Source: Elusimicrobiota bacterium
GTDB taxonomy: Bacteria; Elusimicrobiota; Elusimicrobia; FEN-1173
DNA: 64,000 bases
Direction: 5' to 3'
Assembly (NCBI GenBank): GCA_016715645.1
Contig: JADJZR010000028.1
Span: 278,969-342,968, forward strand
Shown piece by piece: positions 44,100-53,180 of the stretch (position 1 is its first letter; every line of letters begins with the position of its first letter). The notes beneath the pieces were generated by a model. It was not told the DNA's origin and ran no database searches. It worked only from the letters and a program-made list of their open reading frames with translations. The translations under genes were made by a program, and so were the position numbers.

Positions 44100-45151
44100 A
44101 AATTCTCCATATTCTTGATGAACGATGGGATTCGGGGTTAACGGCCTACGGTTTAGCGGCCGCACGGGCCATGAAACAGCGCGGTCATGACGTCTGGGTT
44201 GCGGCACGGCCGGGTTTGGCCGCCGCCCGTCAGGCCGAAGGGTTCGGTTTCCCCGTTTATCCCTTGGAGTCGACCCTGGGCCTAAGACGGTGGATCGGCC
44301 AAAACGAGTTTCACGTGGTCAACGCCCACACGGGCGCGGGTCACAGCGCGGGTTTTTTTGCCACGCGGTTTAAACCCACGGCCCTGGTGAGAACCCGGGG
44401 AGAAGCTCGCGTGGTGAAACCTCGGCCAGGGCAGTCCCTGTTGTTTCGCGAAACCGACGGCGTTGTGGTGGCTTCTAAAGCGTTGGGGGATGTCTATGAC
44501 GCCCGGTTTCCCTTTCTGATGGACCGGTTGTCGGTGATTTATCCGGGAGTGGAGGTGCCGGCTTACACGCCCCCTCCGCCGGGCCCGTTGCGATTTGGGT
44601 TGCTGGGGCGGTTGGATCCGGTCAAGGGACACGACTATCTTCTCCAGGCCATTCAGTTGTTGGCGCCGCGATTGACCGACCAGACCTTTTTGGTGGCGGG
44701 GGAAGATAAAAAAATTTCAAAGGCTGAGTTGGAACGTCGCGTGGCCCAGATGGAACTGTCTCCATGGATTCGTTTTTTGGGGCGGGTGCCGGACGCAGGG
44801 GCTTTTATGGACGATTGTCATGCCGGGATCATTGCCTCCGTGGACAGTGAAGCGGTCAGCCGCGCCGCGTTGGAATGGATGGCCCGCGGGCGGCCGTTGG
44901 TGGCCACCGCCGTGGGTGCGTTACCCGAAATGGTTCTGAACGGGGATAACGGCTATTTGGTCCCGCCCAAGAACCCGGGAGCTTTGGCCCGCACTATCGG
45001 CCTCCTCATGGACAACGCTGAGCGACGGCAAAAGATGGGCGAACGGGCCCGTCGTTTGGCCGAGACACAGTTCGGGTTAGCGGTGATGGGGGAAAAAACG
45101 GAAAAGGCCTACGACGCGGCCGTGGCCCATCGATGGAGATCGTTTCGATGA
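44096..45151 (+). CDS. Glycosyltransferase family 4, first copy
   Basis: 351 residues, GT-B fold. The start MKILHILDERWDSGLTAYGLAAARAM is typical of retaining GT4 enzymes. The C-domain has LRFGLLGRLDPVKGHDYLLQA and the E-x7-E-like EAVSRAALEWMARGRPLVATAVGALPEMV. Donor and acceptor sugars are unknown; from context it extends the LPS core. The frame is open upstream into the previous gene, but the ATG at 44096 overlaps that gene's TGA (ATGA). Confidence 0.9.
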   Translation: MKILHILDERWDSGLTAYGLAAARAMKQRGHDVWVAARPGLAAARQAEGFGFPVYPLESTLGLRRWIGQNEFHVVNAHTGAGHSAGFFATRFKPTALVRTRGEARVVKPRPGQSLLFRETDGVVVASKALGDVYDARFPFLMDRLSVIYPGVEVPAYTPPPPGPLRFGLLGRLDPVKGHDYLLQAIQLLAPRLTDQTFLVAGEDKKISKAELERRVAQMELSPWIRFLGRVPDAGAFMDDCHAGIIASVDSEAVSRAALEWMARGRPLVATAVGALPEMVLNGDNGYLVPPKNPGALARTIGLLMDNAERRQKMGERARRLAETQFGLAVMGEKTEKAYDAAVAHRWRSFR

Positions 45152-46248
45152 GCCGAGGCGTTTTGCACATTAACACCGAACGGGGTTGGCGCGGCGGGGA
45201 ACGCCAAACGTTTTTGTTGGCCGTGGAATTGGCCCGGCGGGGATACCGCAACACCATCGCCGCCCGGCCGGGAGAACCCTTGGCGGTCGCCGCCCTTAAA
45301 GAAGGCCTCGCCGTTTTACCCGTTCGTCCTTGGGGCGAGTGGGACCCTGTTTTGGCTTATCGTCTGGCCCATTACGCGAATACACACGATTTGTCAATTT
45401 TGCACGCCCACACGGGTCATGCGGTGGGTCTGGGCGCTTTGGCCAAAAAGATGGGTTGTGGTCGGTTCAGGCTGGTTGCGACCCGGCGGGTGGATACGCC
45501 CTTAGCTCAAAATCCGTTCAGCCGCTGGAAATACGCCGCGGTGGATGGTATGGCTGTAGTGGCCACGGCGGTGGGTCCCATTGTTGTTCAAGGCGGCGTT
45601 GCGAAAAATAAAATTCGAGTCATTCACAGCGGGGTCAACCGGGAAAGATACCCCACTGCAGCCGACCGGGACCGGTTACGCCTCGAACGGGGATTGGCCG
45701 CGAACGACCTCGTGGTGTTGACGGCCGGAGCGTTGGTGAACCAAAAAGATCAGGCCACTTTTTTGCGGGCGGCCCAGTGGCTTCAGGCGCGGATTCCCAC
45801 AGCAAAATTTGTGATATGCGGTGAAGGTCCCCTTCGGCCGGTATTGGAAAAAATGATCGTAGATCTGGGGTTGTCCGGCCGTGCTTTTCTATGGGGTCAC
45901 CGAACCGACGTGGTGGCTTGCACGGCCCTGGCCGATGTTTTCGTATTATCTTCCGTGGCGGAAGGAATCGGCGGGGCTTTGATCGACGCCATGGCCGTGG
46001 AAGTGCCCACCGCGGCGACCCGCGTGGGCGGGTTGGCGGACCTCTACGGATCACCTAACGCGGTCGAACTGACGTCCGCGGGGGACGCGGAGGCGTTGGC
46101 GAAAAATATTCTTTGGGTTTTGAAAGACCCGGCGGAGGCCGGGCGCCGGGTGGAACAGGGGCGCCAAACATCGGCCCGGTTCACCGCCCGGGCCATGGCG
46201 GACGGCTACGAAACACTCTACAACGAGGTGTGGGGGACCCCCTTATGA
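45148..46248 (+). CDS. Glycosyltransferase family 4, second copy
   Basis: 366 residues from the ATGA-overlapping ATG at 45148, with GGAG 9 nt upstream; another ATG at 45133 is possible. It is a GT4 enzyme with HINTERGWRGGERQTFLLA at the start, IHSGVNRERY, LTAGALVNQKDQATFLRAA and a donor site SSVAEGIGGALIDAMAVEVPTAA. It is a diverged tandem neighbour of the preceding GT4, with matching N-terminal logic and a similar HAHTGHA/NAHTGAG block. Presumed LPS-core glycosyltransferase. Confidence 0.9.
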   Translation: MSRGVLHINTERGWRGGERQTFLLAVELARRGYRNTIAARPGEPLAVAALKEGLAVLPVRPWGEWDPVLAYRLAHYANTHDLSILHAHTGHAVGLGALAKKMGCGRFRLVATRRVDTPLAQNPFSRWKYAAVDGMAVVATAVGPIVVQGGVAKNKIRVIHSGVNRERYPTAADRDRLRLERGLAANDLVVLTAGALVNQKDQATFLRAAQWLQARIPTAKFVICGEGPLRPVLEKMIVDLGLSGRAFLWGHRTDVVACTALADVFVLSSVAEGIGGALIDAMAVEVPTAATRVGGLADLYGSPNAVELTSAGDAEALAKNILWVLKDPAEAGRRVEQGRQTSARFTARAMADGYETLYNEVWGTPL

Positions 46249-46997
46249 CACGACTTTCGGCCATCATCATTGCGCGCAACGAACAACGGGATTTGCCGGG
46301 ATGCCTCGACAGTTTGCGAGGTGTCGCCGACGAAATTGTGCTGGTCGACAGCCATTCCACCGACCGAACCCGGGACATCGCCCGCGAAAAAGGCGCTCGG
46401 GTCATCGAACGGGACTTTGCGGGGTTCGGCCCGCAAAAACAGTTTGCCCTGGAACAGGCCACCGGCGATTGGGTCATCAATATCGATGCCGACGAACGGC
46501 TCAGTTCCGCGTTGGGTCAAGAGATTAAGGCCGTGTTGGCCGGGGCACCCACGGTTAACGGGTTTCACCTTCGCTATCACAACCTGTTTCTGGGTCGCCG
46601 GCTGCGGTTCGGCGGGCATTGGAGCGAATGGCATTTGCGGTTGTTTCGCCGGGATAAGGCCCATTACGAGGGACGAGAAATTCATGAAGGGATTTCGGTG
46701 GTCCCCCCTTACGGTCGATTGCGCGGCCCGGTGTTTCACGAAAGTTATAAAAATTTCGCGGAATATTTGGAAAAGTGTAACCGCTACACGGGCCTGATCG
46801 CCCGGGACAAATACCGCAAGGGTCGGCGGTTTACCCTCTGGAGTCACGCGCGCCTGCCCTGGGACTTTTTTTCCCGCTATGTTCTGAAATTGGGATTTTT
46901 GGACGGAAACCCCGGATTGATTTACGCGGTCTTGAGCGCTTATTACACCTGGCTAAAGCTGGTCCGCGTCATGGAAGGAGACGACCATGCTCGCTGA
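46245..46997 (+). CDS. Glycosyltransferase family 2 (WaaE/KdtX-like)
   Basis: 250 residues, GT-A fold. SAIIIARNEQRDLPGCLDSLRGVADEIVLVDSHSTDRT is the WaaE-type start, followed by DWVINIDADERLS (DxD metal site) and FGGHWSEWHLRLFRRDKAHYEGREIHEG. WaaE-type enzymes add glucose to the heptose of the LPS inner core; the exact sugar here is inferred. The ATG at 46245 overlaps the upstream TGA. Confidence 0.92.
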   Translation: MTRLSAIIIARNEQRDLPGCLDSLRGVADEIVLVDSHSTDRTRDIAREKGARVIERDFAGFGPQKQFALEQATGDWVINIDADERLSSALGQEIKAVLAGAPTVNGFHLRYHNLFLGRRLRFGGHWSEWHLRLFRRDKAHYEGREIHEGISVVPPYGRLRGPVFHESYKNFAEYLEKCNRYTGLIARDKYRKGRRFTLWSHARLPWDFFSRYVLKLGFLDGNPGLIYAVLSAYYTWLKLVRVMEGDDHAR

Positions 46998-47793
46998 AGG
47001 GGTCGGCACGGCGGTGGGGCTGGCCGCTCTGGGCGTGTCGGCCCGGTGGAATTGGTGGCGGCCCCACGCTTGCGGGATGCCGATCCTCATGTACCACAAG
47101 GTGGGAACGCCGCCGGAGGGATCCCGGCTCAAAAAACTGTGGGTGTCCAATGACGAGTTTCGCTGGCAGATGGGCTATTTGAAACGACACAATTATGCCC
47201 CGGTGACCATGCGGCACGTGGCCGAATCCATTAACGGAGGGCCGCCCTTACCCGCTCGCGCCGTGGCGTTGACCTTTGACGATGGGTATCAAAATAATCT
47301 CGAAAACGCATTTCCAATCCTCAACGAGTTCGGCTTTTTAGCGACCATTTACATTGTGGTCAACGCTGTGGGCCGGGACAACTTTTGGCACGACCCCGCC
47401 ACGGAAACCCGTTTGCCCATGCTGAGTTGGGACGAGGCGATTTCCCTCGCCAAGGCCGGATGGGATATTGGGTCCCACACGCTGAACCATTCCCGCCTGA
47501 CGCGGTTGCTGTTGGCCGATGTGGAAAAAGAATTGGCGGACAGTCGTCAGATTTTGGGTGAAAAAATCGGCGCGTTGCCCGTGTCGTTTGCGCACCCCTA
47601 CGGCGACGGCGCCGACAACGGCGACATTCGTCGCCTGATCCAAAAGGCGGGTTATCGGACCGCGTGTTCGGTGCATCGGGGCTTGGCGGACGTGGCCACG
47701 GCGACTTTTTGTCTTAAACGAATTTTTGTTCGGGGCGATGATACCCGTTGGGATTTCCACCTCAACCTTACCCGCGGCCAAAGCCGATTGTGA
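46987..47793 (+). CDS. Polysaccharide deacetylase (NodB family)
   Basis: 268 residues with the carbohydrate esterase 4 motifs: ALTFDDGYQNN (motif 1, metal-binding Asp), GSHTLNHSRLT (motif 2, the two His) and SFAHPYGDGADN (motif 3). The segment MPILMYHKVG is typical of the NodB/PgaB-like subgroup. A hydrophobic N-terminus suggests membrane attachment. It probably de-N-acetylates a cell-surface glycan. GGAAGGAG lies before the ATG. It overlaps the GT2 gene by 11 nt. Confidence 0.92.
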   Translation: MLAEGVGTAVGLAALGVSARWNWWRPHACGMPILMYHKVGTPPEGSRLKKLWVSNDEFRWQMGYLKRHNYAPVTMRHVAESINGGPPLPARAVALTFDDGYQNNLENAFPILNEFGFLATIYIVVNAVGRDNFWHDPATETRLPMLSWDEAISLAKAGWDIGSHTLNHSRLTRLLLADVEKELADSRQILGEKIGALPVSFAHPYGDGADNGDIRRLIQKAGYRTACSVHRGLADVATATFCLKRIFVRGDDTRWDFHLNLTRGQSRL

Positions 47794-47869
47794 TTTCCAT
47801 TCTCGAAAAAGTGCTAATATTTTTCCGTGTCTGAACGGTTGAAAAAGTTCCGAAAGGGGTGGAGGGTCT

Positions 47870-48085
47870 ATGAATGTTCCTAATCGCGTCGTCTCCGACC
47901 CCGCGGTTTGCGCCGGGGAACCCTGCATCCGGGGAACGCGGATTCCAGTGCGGGTTATCCTCAGTCATTTGGCCGCAGGGGAAACCGAGGCGGAAATTCT
48001 CCGGCAATTCCCACGCGCGGTGAGTCTCGACATTAAAGCGTGCCTTGAATACGCGGCGTTCCTTGCGTCCGAACGCGCGGCGTGA
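47870..48085 (+). CDS. DUF433 antitoxin-like protein
   Basis: 71 residues. RVVSDPAVCAGEPCIRGTRIPVRVILSHLAAGETEAEILRQFP is the DUF433 (VapB-like HTH) signature. DUF433 genes are usually paired with a DUF5615 PIN-like partner, as here, and are classed as likely antitoxins. A GGTGGAGGG site precedes the ATG. The last codons overlap the next gene (GTGA). Confidence 0.9.
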   Translation: MNVPNRVVSDPAVCAGEPCIRGTRIPVRVILSHLAAGETEAEILRQFPRAVSLDIKACLEYAAFLASERAA

Positions 48086-48441
48086 ACGTCTGCGTTCTTC
48101 TTGACGAAAACGTCAGTCTGGACGTCGGTGAACGTCTTCGGGGGCTCGGGTTCGATGTGGCGGTTGTGGCCGCCATGGAATCCGCCCGAGGCATCCCCGA
48201 TGACGACGTTTTCGCGCTGGCGGCCGCTCAGCAACGGATTCTGATCTCCCGTGATCGCCATTTCACCAATTCTGTTCGGTTTCCGCCCGATCGCGTCCTG
48301 GGTATTCTCTTCATATCCGATGGGAATCTGAGGGGCACCGAAGAAGCTGATCTTGTGGAGTCTTTTTTTAAAAACCACCGCATCGAAGAATTTAAAGAGC
48401 GCGTCATTTTCCTTTCGCCGTCCTCAATACGGATTCGTTAA
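48082..48441 (+). CDS. DUF5615 PIN-like protein (putative toxin)
   Basis: 119 residues from a GTG start overlapping the DUF433 stop. CVLLDENVSLDVGERLRGLGFDV and LISRDRHF carry the acidic residues typical of the PIN-like/Mut7-C superfamily, so RNase activity is plausible but unproven. With DUF433 it forms a two-gene toxin-antitoxin-like module inserted between the deacetylase and the second heptosyltransferase of the LPS cluster. Confidence 0.85.
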   Translation: MNVCVLLDENVSLDVGERLRGLGFDVAVVAAMESARGIPDDDVFALAAAQQRILISRDRHFTNSVRFPPDRVLGILFISDGNLRGTEEADLVESFFKNHRIEEFKERVIFLSPSSIRIR

Positions 48442-48524
48442 AAATTTATAATTGAGGTCATTTTGTCCTGGGAACTAATAAATTCCGATATTGTTTTGCA
48501 TCCTTCTGTCGGCATGCGATTGTT

Positions 48525-49517
48525 ATGAAAATTCTCATCATTCAACCTCGGCGGATTGGGGACGTGATCGTGACCACGCCGGTCATCGACGTGTTGCGCC
48601 GCCATTTCCCCGAAGCGCAAATTGATTTTTTGGTGGAACCAGGGATGGCGCCGGTGTTGGACCGGTATCCGGGATTAACGGAACGGCTGGTGTTTGAAAA
48701 ATCCAAGTTTTGGTTTTGGTTGCGGGAAATCCGTCGGCGCCGTTACGATTGGGTTTTGGACTTTATGAACAATCCGCGAACCGCGCAGTTAACGTGGATC
48801 AGCGGCGCGCCGGTTCGCGCGGGGTTTGTGGTGCCTTTTTGGAGCCTTGCCTACACGCACCGGGTTCCACGTCCGACGGGGGACCTGTACGCTGTCCAAA
48901 ACAAGTTTCAAATTTTGCGCCGGTTGGGCGTGCCGGTTCCTGATTTTGCGTTGCCCCGACTGGAATTGGATCCGTCCGAAAAGCCGTCGTTGGACGACTG
49001 GTGGCGCGGGTGCGGGTTGGATCAAGTTAAGGACCCCATCGCTGTGATGCCAAAACACCGGCACGAAATTCGCCAGTGGCCCGCTTACCGGTTTGTCGAA
49101 GTTCTTCGGCTCGTGTTGGCGGATCCGGGGCGCCAGGCGGTTTTGGTTGGCGGCCCGGACGAAAAGGGTTATCTGGAGGGTGTCGCGAAAGAATTTCCGG
49201 GAAAAGCCTGGGTTCTGCCCGCCACCTCTTTGCACCGGGCGGCGGCGGCCTTGGCCCGTTGCCGGGTGGCGATTACCAACGATTCCGGGCTTATGCACTT
49301 GGCCGTGGCGGTAGGAACACCCACAGTAACCATTTATGGTCCCACCTCTCCGGGGTCCTGGAACCCCCGCCGTCCGCCCCACCGTTATGTTCAAGCGGAA
49401 GGCCTGGCTTGTTTGGTGTGCAACCGGGACCGGTGCCCGTTCGGGCACGAGTGCATGCAATGGGTGTCCGCCGAACGGGTGGCCCGGGAAGTCGAGGCGT
49501 CGTTGGCTGGGCGCTGA
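48525..49517 (+). CDS. ADP-heptose:LPS heptosyltransferase-like (GT9), second copy
   Basis: 330 residues. The N-terminus is MKILIIQPRRIGDVIVTTPVIDVLRRHFPEA. The C-domain has AITNDSGLMHLAVAVGTPTVTIYGPTSPGSWNP, the GT9 donor-binding block, and a terminal CLVCNRDRCPFGHECM Cys cluster. It is a paralogue of the GT9 at 43062. Two such enzymes would suffice for Hep I and Hep II addition, though the assignment is inferred. Confidence 0.92.
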   Translation: MKILIIQPRRIGDVIVTTPVIDVLRRHFPEAQIDFLVEPGMAPVLDRYPGLTERLVFEKSKFWFWLREIRRRRYDWVLDFMNNPRTAQLTWISGAPVRAGFVVPFWSLAYTHRVPRPTGDLYAVQNKFQILRRLGVPVPDFALPRLELDPSEKPSLDDWWRGCGLDQVKDPIAVMPKHRHEIRQWPAYRFVEVLRLVLADPGRQAVLVGGPDEKGYLEGVAKEFPGKAWVLPATSLHRAAAALARCRVAITNDSGLMHLAVAVGTPTVTIYGPTSPGSWNPRRPPHRYVQAEGLACLVCNRDRCPFGHECMQWVSAERVAREVEASLAGR

Positions 49518-49521
49518 CACC

Positions 49522-50583
49522 ATGGCTTTTTCCTTCCCCGAACCGACTTCTTTGGCTGGAAATTTGTGGCGCGGGGTGTTGGGTGGGCCCGCGTGGATTT
49601 ACGGAGTCGGCGTGCGGGTTCGCGCCGCCGCTTATGGCCGGGGTTGGATCGAGACAGTGCGTGTCCCTGTCCCTGTTTTCTGTTTGGGAAACCTTACGGT
49701 GGGCGGGTCGGGAAAAACGCCGGGCGTCCTGTGGTTGGTGGGTCTTCTTCAACGGCTTGGGCATCGACCGGCCGTGGTGAGCCGGGGATACGGTCGACGG
49801 GCACCGGGCACGTTGTTGGTTCACAACCGGGGAGAACCGCTTCCGACGGTGGACCAGATGGGCGACGAGCCCCGCCTGATCGCCCGCCGCACGGGCGTGC
49901 CTCTGGCCGTGGGCGCGGATCGCGCGTTGGTTTGCGAGCGGGCCTTTGACGAATTTCGGCCGGATTGTTTGGTGATGGACGACGGATTTCAACATCGCCG
50001 CATTTATCGGGATCGGGATTGGCTCTGTTTTGACAGCCGCCGGGCCTACGAAACAGGGGTGGAAAAACGGCCCGCCCCCCTTTTGCCGGCGGGTCCCTGG
50101 CGGGAACCCCTCGATGCGATGGATCGGGCCCACGGAATTTTTATTACCCGGGCCGAACGGTTGTCCCCTCCTCAACGGGACGCGTTGGCCGACCGGTTTG
50201 AAAAACGGGGAATTCGCTGTTCTTTCGTGGAAAGTCGGGTGACCGTGGCACCGCCCGAAGGGTCTTCGGCCCCTTCGGAGGCGGCAGGTCCCCATCGTTG
50301 GTTGGCGTTATCGGCGTTGGGAGATCCCGCTTCGTTTGAAGAATCGTTGGCTCGGGACGGTTCCGATGTGGCGGCTATCCGATACAGGGACCATCACGTT
50401 TTTTCCCAACGGGAGACGGCGCGGGCCTTTGAACGGGCCGAACGTGAACATCGCCGGGTGATTGTGACCGAAAAAGACCGGGACCGATTGCCCCCAGGCT
50501 TTTCGCCCTGGGTGGCGCGGCTGGACTGGCACGTCGTTAAGGAGGAGATGTGGGCGTCGGAGATCGAATCCGTTTTTTCATAG
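49522..50583 (+). CDS. lpxK: Tetraacyldisaccharide 4'-kinase
   Basis: 353 residues. The start SLAGNLWRGVLGGPAWIYGVGVRVRAAAYGRGW gives the membrane-proximal helix, then the P-loop VFCLGNLTVGGSGKTP, SRGYGRR, MGDEPRLIARRTGVPLAVGADR and DCLVMDDGFQHRRI. It phosphorylates lipid A disaccharide at 4'. The frame is open upstream, but the ATG at 49522 gives the canonical start, 5 nt after the GT9 stop. Confidence 0.95.
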   Translation: MAFSFPEPTSLAGNLWRGVLGGPAWIYGVGVRVRAAAYGRGWIETVRVPVPVFCLGNLTVGGSGKTPGVLWLVGLLQRLGHRPAVVSRGYGRRAPGTLLVHNRGEPLPTVDQMGDEPRLIARRTGVPLAVGADRALVCERAFDEFRPDCLVMDDGFQHRRIYRDRDWLCFDSRRAYETGVEKRPAPLLPAGPWREPLDAMDRAHGIFITRAERLSPPQRDALADRFEKRGIRCSFVESRVTVAPPEGSSAPSEAAGPHRWLALSALGDPASFEESLARDGSDVAAIRYRDHHVFSQRETARAFERAEREHRRVIVTEKDRDRLPPGFSPWVARLDWHVVKEEMWASEIESVFS

Positions 50584-51431
50584 AATACCTGGCGGTGAGG
50601 AGCTTCTACAGCCTTTTGGGCCGGTTCCCTCGATCGCTGGGGTTGGCTGTCGGAAGGTCCCTGGGCGTTTTGGTCGGGACTGTTTCCCGGAAACGATATC
50701 ACATGGCGGACCAAAATGTGGCCGGTGCGTTTGCGGACAAAACTTCTGAGCAACGAGCTGCTTTGATTCGGGCGGTCTGGTCCGATCTGGGCGCCGGTCT
50801 CTACGAGTTTGCCCGGCTGGGTCGGTTGTCCAAAGACCAATTTCGCAACGAGGTCCGGGTGGTGGGGGAAGAACATTTGCGCGCCGCCCACGGGCGAGGA
50901 AAAGGGGTGGTGTTGGTCACCGGCCATTTGGGCAACTGGGAATATGCCTCGTGGGCTGCGGCGTTGACCGGGCTCCCGATTATGGCCGTGGCTCGCCGCA
51001 TGAAAAATCCGTGGGTGAACCGCTGGATCACGGCCCTCCGGGCGCGATCCGGGTGCGACGTGATCATGCATAAAAACGCCGTGCGGGAATCGGTGCGGCG
51101 GCTTCGTGAGGGCGGTGTGGTGGGGCTGTTGTTTGACCAGCGCATAACGGCGGGAGGACTTCAAGTGCCGTTTTTCGGTCGGCCCGCTCACACCACCGGG
51201 ATGCCGGCCCTGCTGGCCTTGCGGATGGAATGCCCGATCGTGCCGTTGCGCAGTTGGCGGGAAAACGGGCGAATAACCGTGGAATTTCTACCGCCGTTGG
51301 AAATAGAGCCGGGCCCCGCCACTCCGGAACGGGTGGAGGCCGTCACTCGGCAATTGAACGATATGTTGGAACGTTGGATTAAGGAGCGGCCCTCCCAATG
51401 GCTTTGGATACACAACCGATGGAAACCGTGA
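50550..51431 (+). CDS. Lipid A biosynthesis acyltransferase (LpxL/HtrB family)
   Basis: 293 residues. One N-terminal hydrophobic segment precedes the HxxxxE catalytic block TGHLGNWEYASWAAALTG, with GLLFDQRITAGGLQVPFFGRPAHTT and a C-terminal WLWIHNRWK signature. It adds a secondary acyl chain to Kdo2-lipid IVA. GTG start with an AAGGAGG site 5 nt upstream, overlapping lpxK by 34 nt. Confidence 0.93.
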   Translation: MGVGDRIRFFIEYLAVRSFYSLLGRFPRSLGLAVGRSLGVLVGTVSRKRYHMADQNVAGAFADKTSEQRAALIRAVWSDLGAGLYEFARLGRLSKDQFRNEVRVVGEEHLRAAHGRGKGVVLVTGHLGNWEYASWAAALTGLPIMAVARRMKNPWVNRWITALRARSGCDVIMHKNAVRESVRRLREGGVVGLLFDQRITAGGLQVPFFGRPAHTTGMPALLALRMECPIVPLRSWRENGRITVEFLPPLEIEPGPATPERVEAVTRQLNDMLERWIKERPSQWLWIHNRWKP

Positions 51432-52627
51432 CGGTTTCTCAGGATCGGTCGGACCGGTTGACGCTGATTTTTTCGGCGTTTTTGTCGGGGTTGGCTTTCG
51501 TTCTTCCGATTTCGATCGCTCTATCCAACGTGATGTGGGGGGGAGCCCTGTTGATGGGGTTGGGGCTGTGGGCGAGAAACAAATTCCGAGTAAATTGGAC
51601 CGGAGTGGAACTTCCGTGGATCCTGCTCCTTGTGTCGGGAATCGTCGCGGCGGCGGGAGCGGACAACCCCGCCCGGGCGATTCGATCGTTGCGCGGCGAA
51701 ATTTTGGTGGCGATCTTTTTATTGGCGGCCCATGGCGTGGGCGATGGATGGAAACAGCTTCGTCTTTTTTCCTCAGGAGCCATTATCGCGGCCGTTTGGG
51801 GACTGGTCCAGAAAGGGGTGGGGCTCGAGGGGCCCCTCTCGATTCCGTGGTTGGGGCGTTTGATCTGTTTAAAGAGCGGCCGCTCGCCGGGGTTTTACAG
51901 CCATCCCATCACGTTTGCGGAAATGTTGTTGTTGGCGGGCGCGCTCATTTTAGGGTTGGGTTTGGCGGGTCGGATGCGGAGGTGGGTCCCGGCTCTCGCG
52001 GCGGTGAGTGCCGCCGCTTTGTTAAGCCAAACTCGGGGCGTTTGGTTGGGAATGGGATTTTTGTTGATGGCGTGGACGGTGTTGCGTTGGGACCGACGGG
52101 TGGCTCAGGTGTTGAGTATTCTTGTGATCACGCTCGGGCTGGTGTTTGTTTTGAGCTCGGATCTGCGCCATCGGGTTGCCAGTATTTCTGACACAAAAAC
52201 CGATGTTTCGAACAGGATCCGGATGGGTCTCTGGGAAAAATCCGTCGAATCGATACGCAACCGTCCTGTGATCGGAGTCGGCCCCGGCCATTTTCGCGTG
52301 AAGGGGGCGGATCTGCGTTACAGCGGCGAGTATGAACCCCAGCGGGTTTGGACCGAGACCCACAATGTTTATTTACAAGTCGCCGTCGAGCGCGGATTCG
52401 TGGGGTTGGGCCTGTTCATTTTATTTTTGGCTTCCGTGGGACGGTTGTTGTGGAGCGCCGCACGGGTCCAGCCGGCCTTGTGGGGCCTGTTTTTTGGGTT
52501 TCTTGGACTGATGGCGGCCGGCATGACGGAATCGTGGTACAACGATTCCGAGATATTGATGTGTCTGTTTTTCCTGGTGGGAACGGCTTGGCGGCTGTCC
52601 CATACACCAACAAACGAGGTGACTTAA
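51398..52627 (+). CDS. O-antigen ligase-like membrane protein (WaaL/Wzy_C)
   Basis: 409 residues with about 10-12 hydrophobic helices. The Wzy_C region has SQTRGVWLGMGFLLMAW and, in the large periplasmic loop, PVIGVGPGHFRVKG and WTETHNVYLQVAVERGFVGLGLFILF; the conserved Arg and His are typical of O-antigen ligases. It probably joins a polymer or sugar to the lipid A core. The ATG at 51398 overlaps the acyltransferase; ATG 51419 is an alternative. Confidence 0.88.
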   Translation: MALDTQPMETVTVSQDRSDRLTLIFSAFLSGLAFVLPISIALSNVMWGGALLMGLGLWARNKFRVNWTGVELPWILLLVSGIVAAAGADNPARAIRSLRGEILVAIFLLAAHGVGDGWKQLRLFSSGAIIAAVWGLVQKGVGLEGPLSIPWLGRLICLKSGRSPGFYSHPITFAEMLLLAGALILGLGLAGRMRRWVPALAAVSAAALLSQTRGVWLGMGFLLMAWTVLRWDRRVAQVLSILVITLGLVFVLSSDLRHRVASISDTKTDVSNRIRMGLWEKSVESIRNRPVIGVGPGHFRVKGADLRYSGEYEPQRVWTETHNVYLQVAVERGFVGLGLFILFLASVGRLLWSAARVQPALWGLFFGFLGLMAAGMTESWYNDSEILMCLFFLVGTAWRLSHTPTNEVT

Positions 52628-52628
52628 C

Positions 52629-53180
52629 GTGATTGCACGGTGGCGAGTGTTTATGGGGTTTATGGCGGGCGTTGTCTTTTTGTTGGTGTCACACGTGTCC
52701 AGTTGGCCGCGGGCGGTGTCGGGCCTGGCGATTGCGTTGGTCGGCCTGCTGTTGCGAGGATGGGCGGCGGGCTATTTGGAGAAAGGCAAGCGGTTGGCCC
52801 AGGATGGGCCCTACGCCTGGGTGCGTCATCCCCTATACGCTGGGAGTTTTTTGATGGCCCTGGGGTTCTGTTGGGCGGGGACCGGCGTGGTGCCCGTGGC
52901 GTCGGGAATCCTGTGGGCTGTTTTTGTTTTGCTTTTTGGGTTCATTTATCCGTCGCGGATCAAAACGGAAGAAAAGGCGTTGGAAGGATATTTCGGCGAT
53001 GCGTGGCGAAATTTTGTGGCCAAAAACCACCGATTTTTGCCGAGCCTTCATCCGATCCGACGGGAGAACCCCGATCAATTCCAGTGGGCCCGTTATCAAA
53101 AGAACAAAGAATACAACGCCGCTATCGGGTGGGCGGCCGGGGTGGCGGTGCTGGTCGTCAAGGCGGTTTTGGATCTGTGA
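52629..53180 (+). CDS. Isoprenylcysteine/phospholipid methyltransferase-like (ICMT/PEMT) membrane protein
   Basis: 183 residues with 4-5 hydrophobic helices. The ICMT/PEMT motif GPYAWVRHPLYAGSFLMALG and later EEKALEGYFGDAWRNF form the AdoMet-binding region of the family. It probably methylates a lipid-like or prenylated substrate; the substrate is unknown. GTG start 2 nt after the ligase stop. Its TGA overlaps the next GTG. Confidence 0.87.
   Translation: MIARWRVFMGFMAGVVFLLVSHVSSWPRAVSGLAIALVGLLLRGWAAGYLEKGKRLAQDGPYAWVRHPLYAGSFLMALGFCWAGTGVVPVASGILWAVFVLLFGFIYPSRIKTEEKALEGYFGDAWRNFVAKNHRFLPSLHPIRRENPDQFQWARYQKNKEYNAAIGWAAGVAVLVVKAVLDL

Noticed and set aside
49291..50295. 334-codon minus-strand ORF opposite lpxK
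   Set aside because: Antisense shadow of lpxK and the GT9 gene, rich in Arg/Pro/Gly/His as expected of reverse-complement reading.
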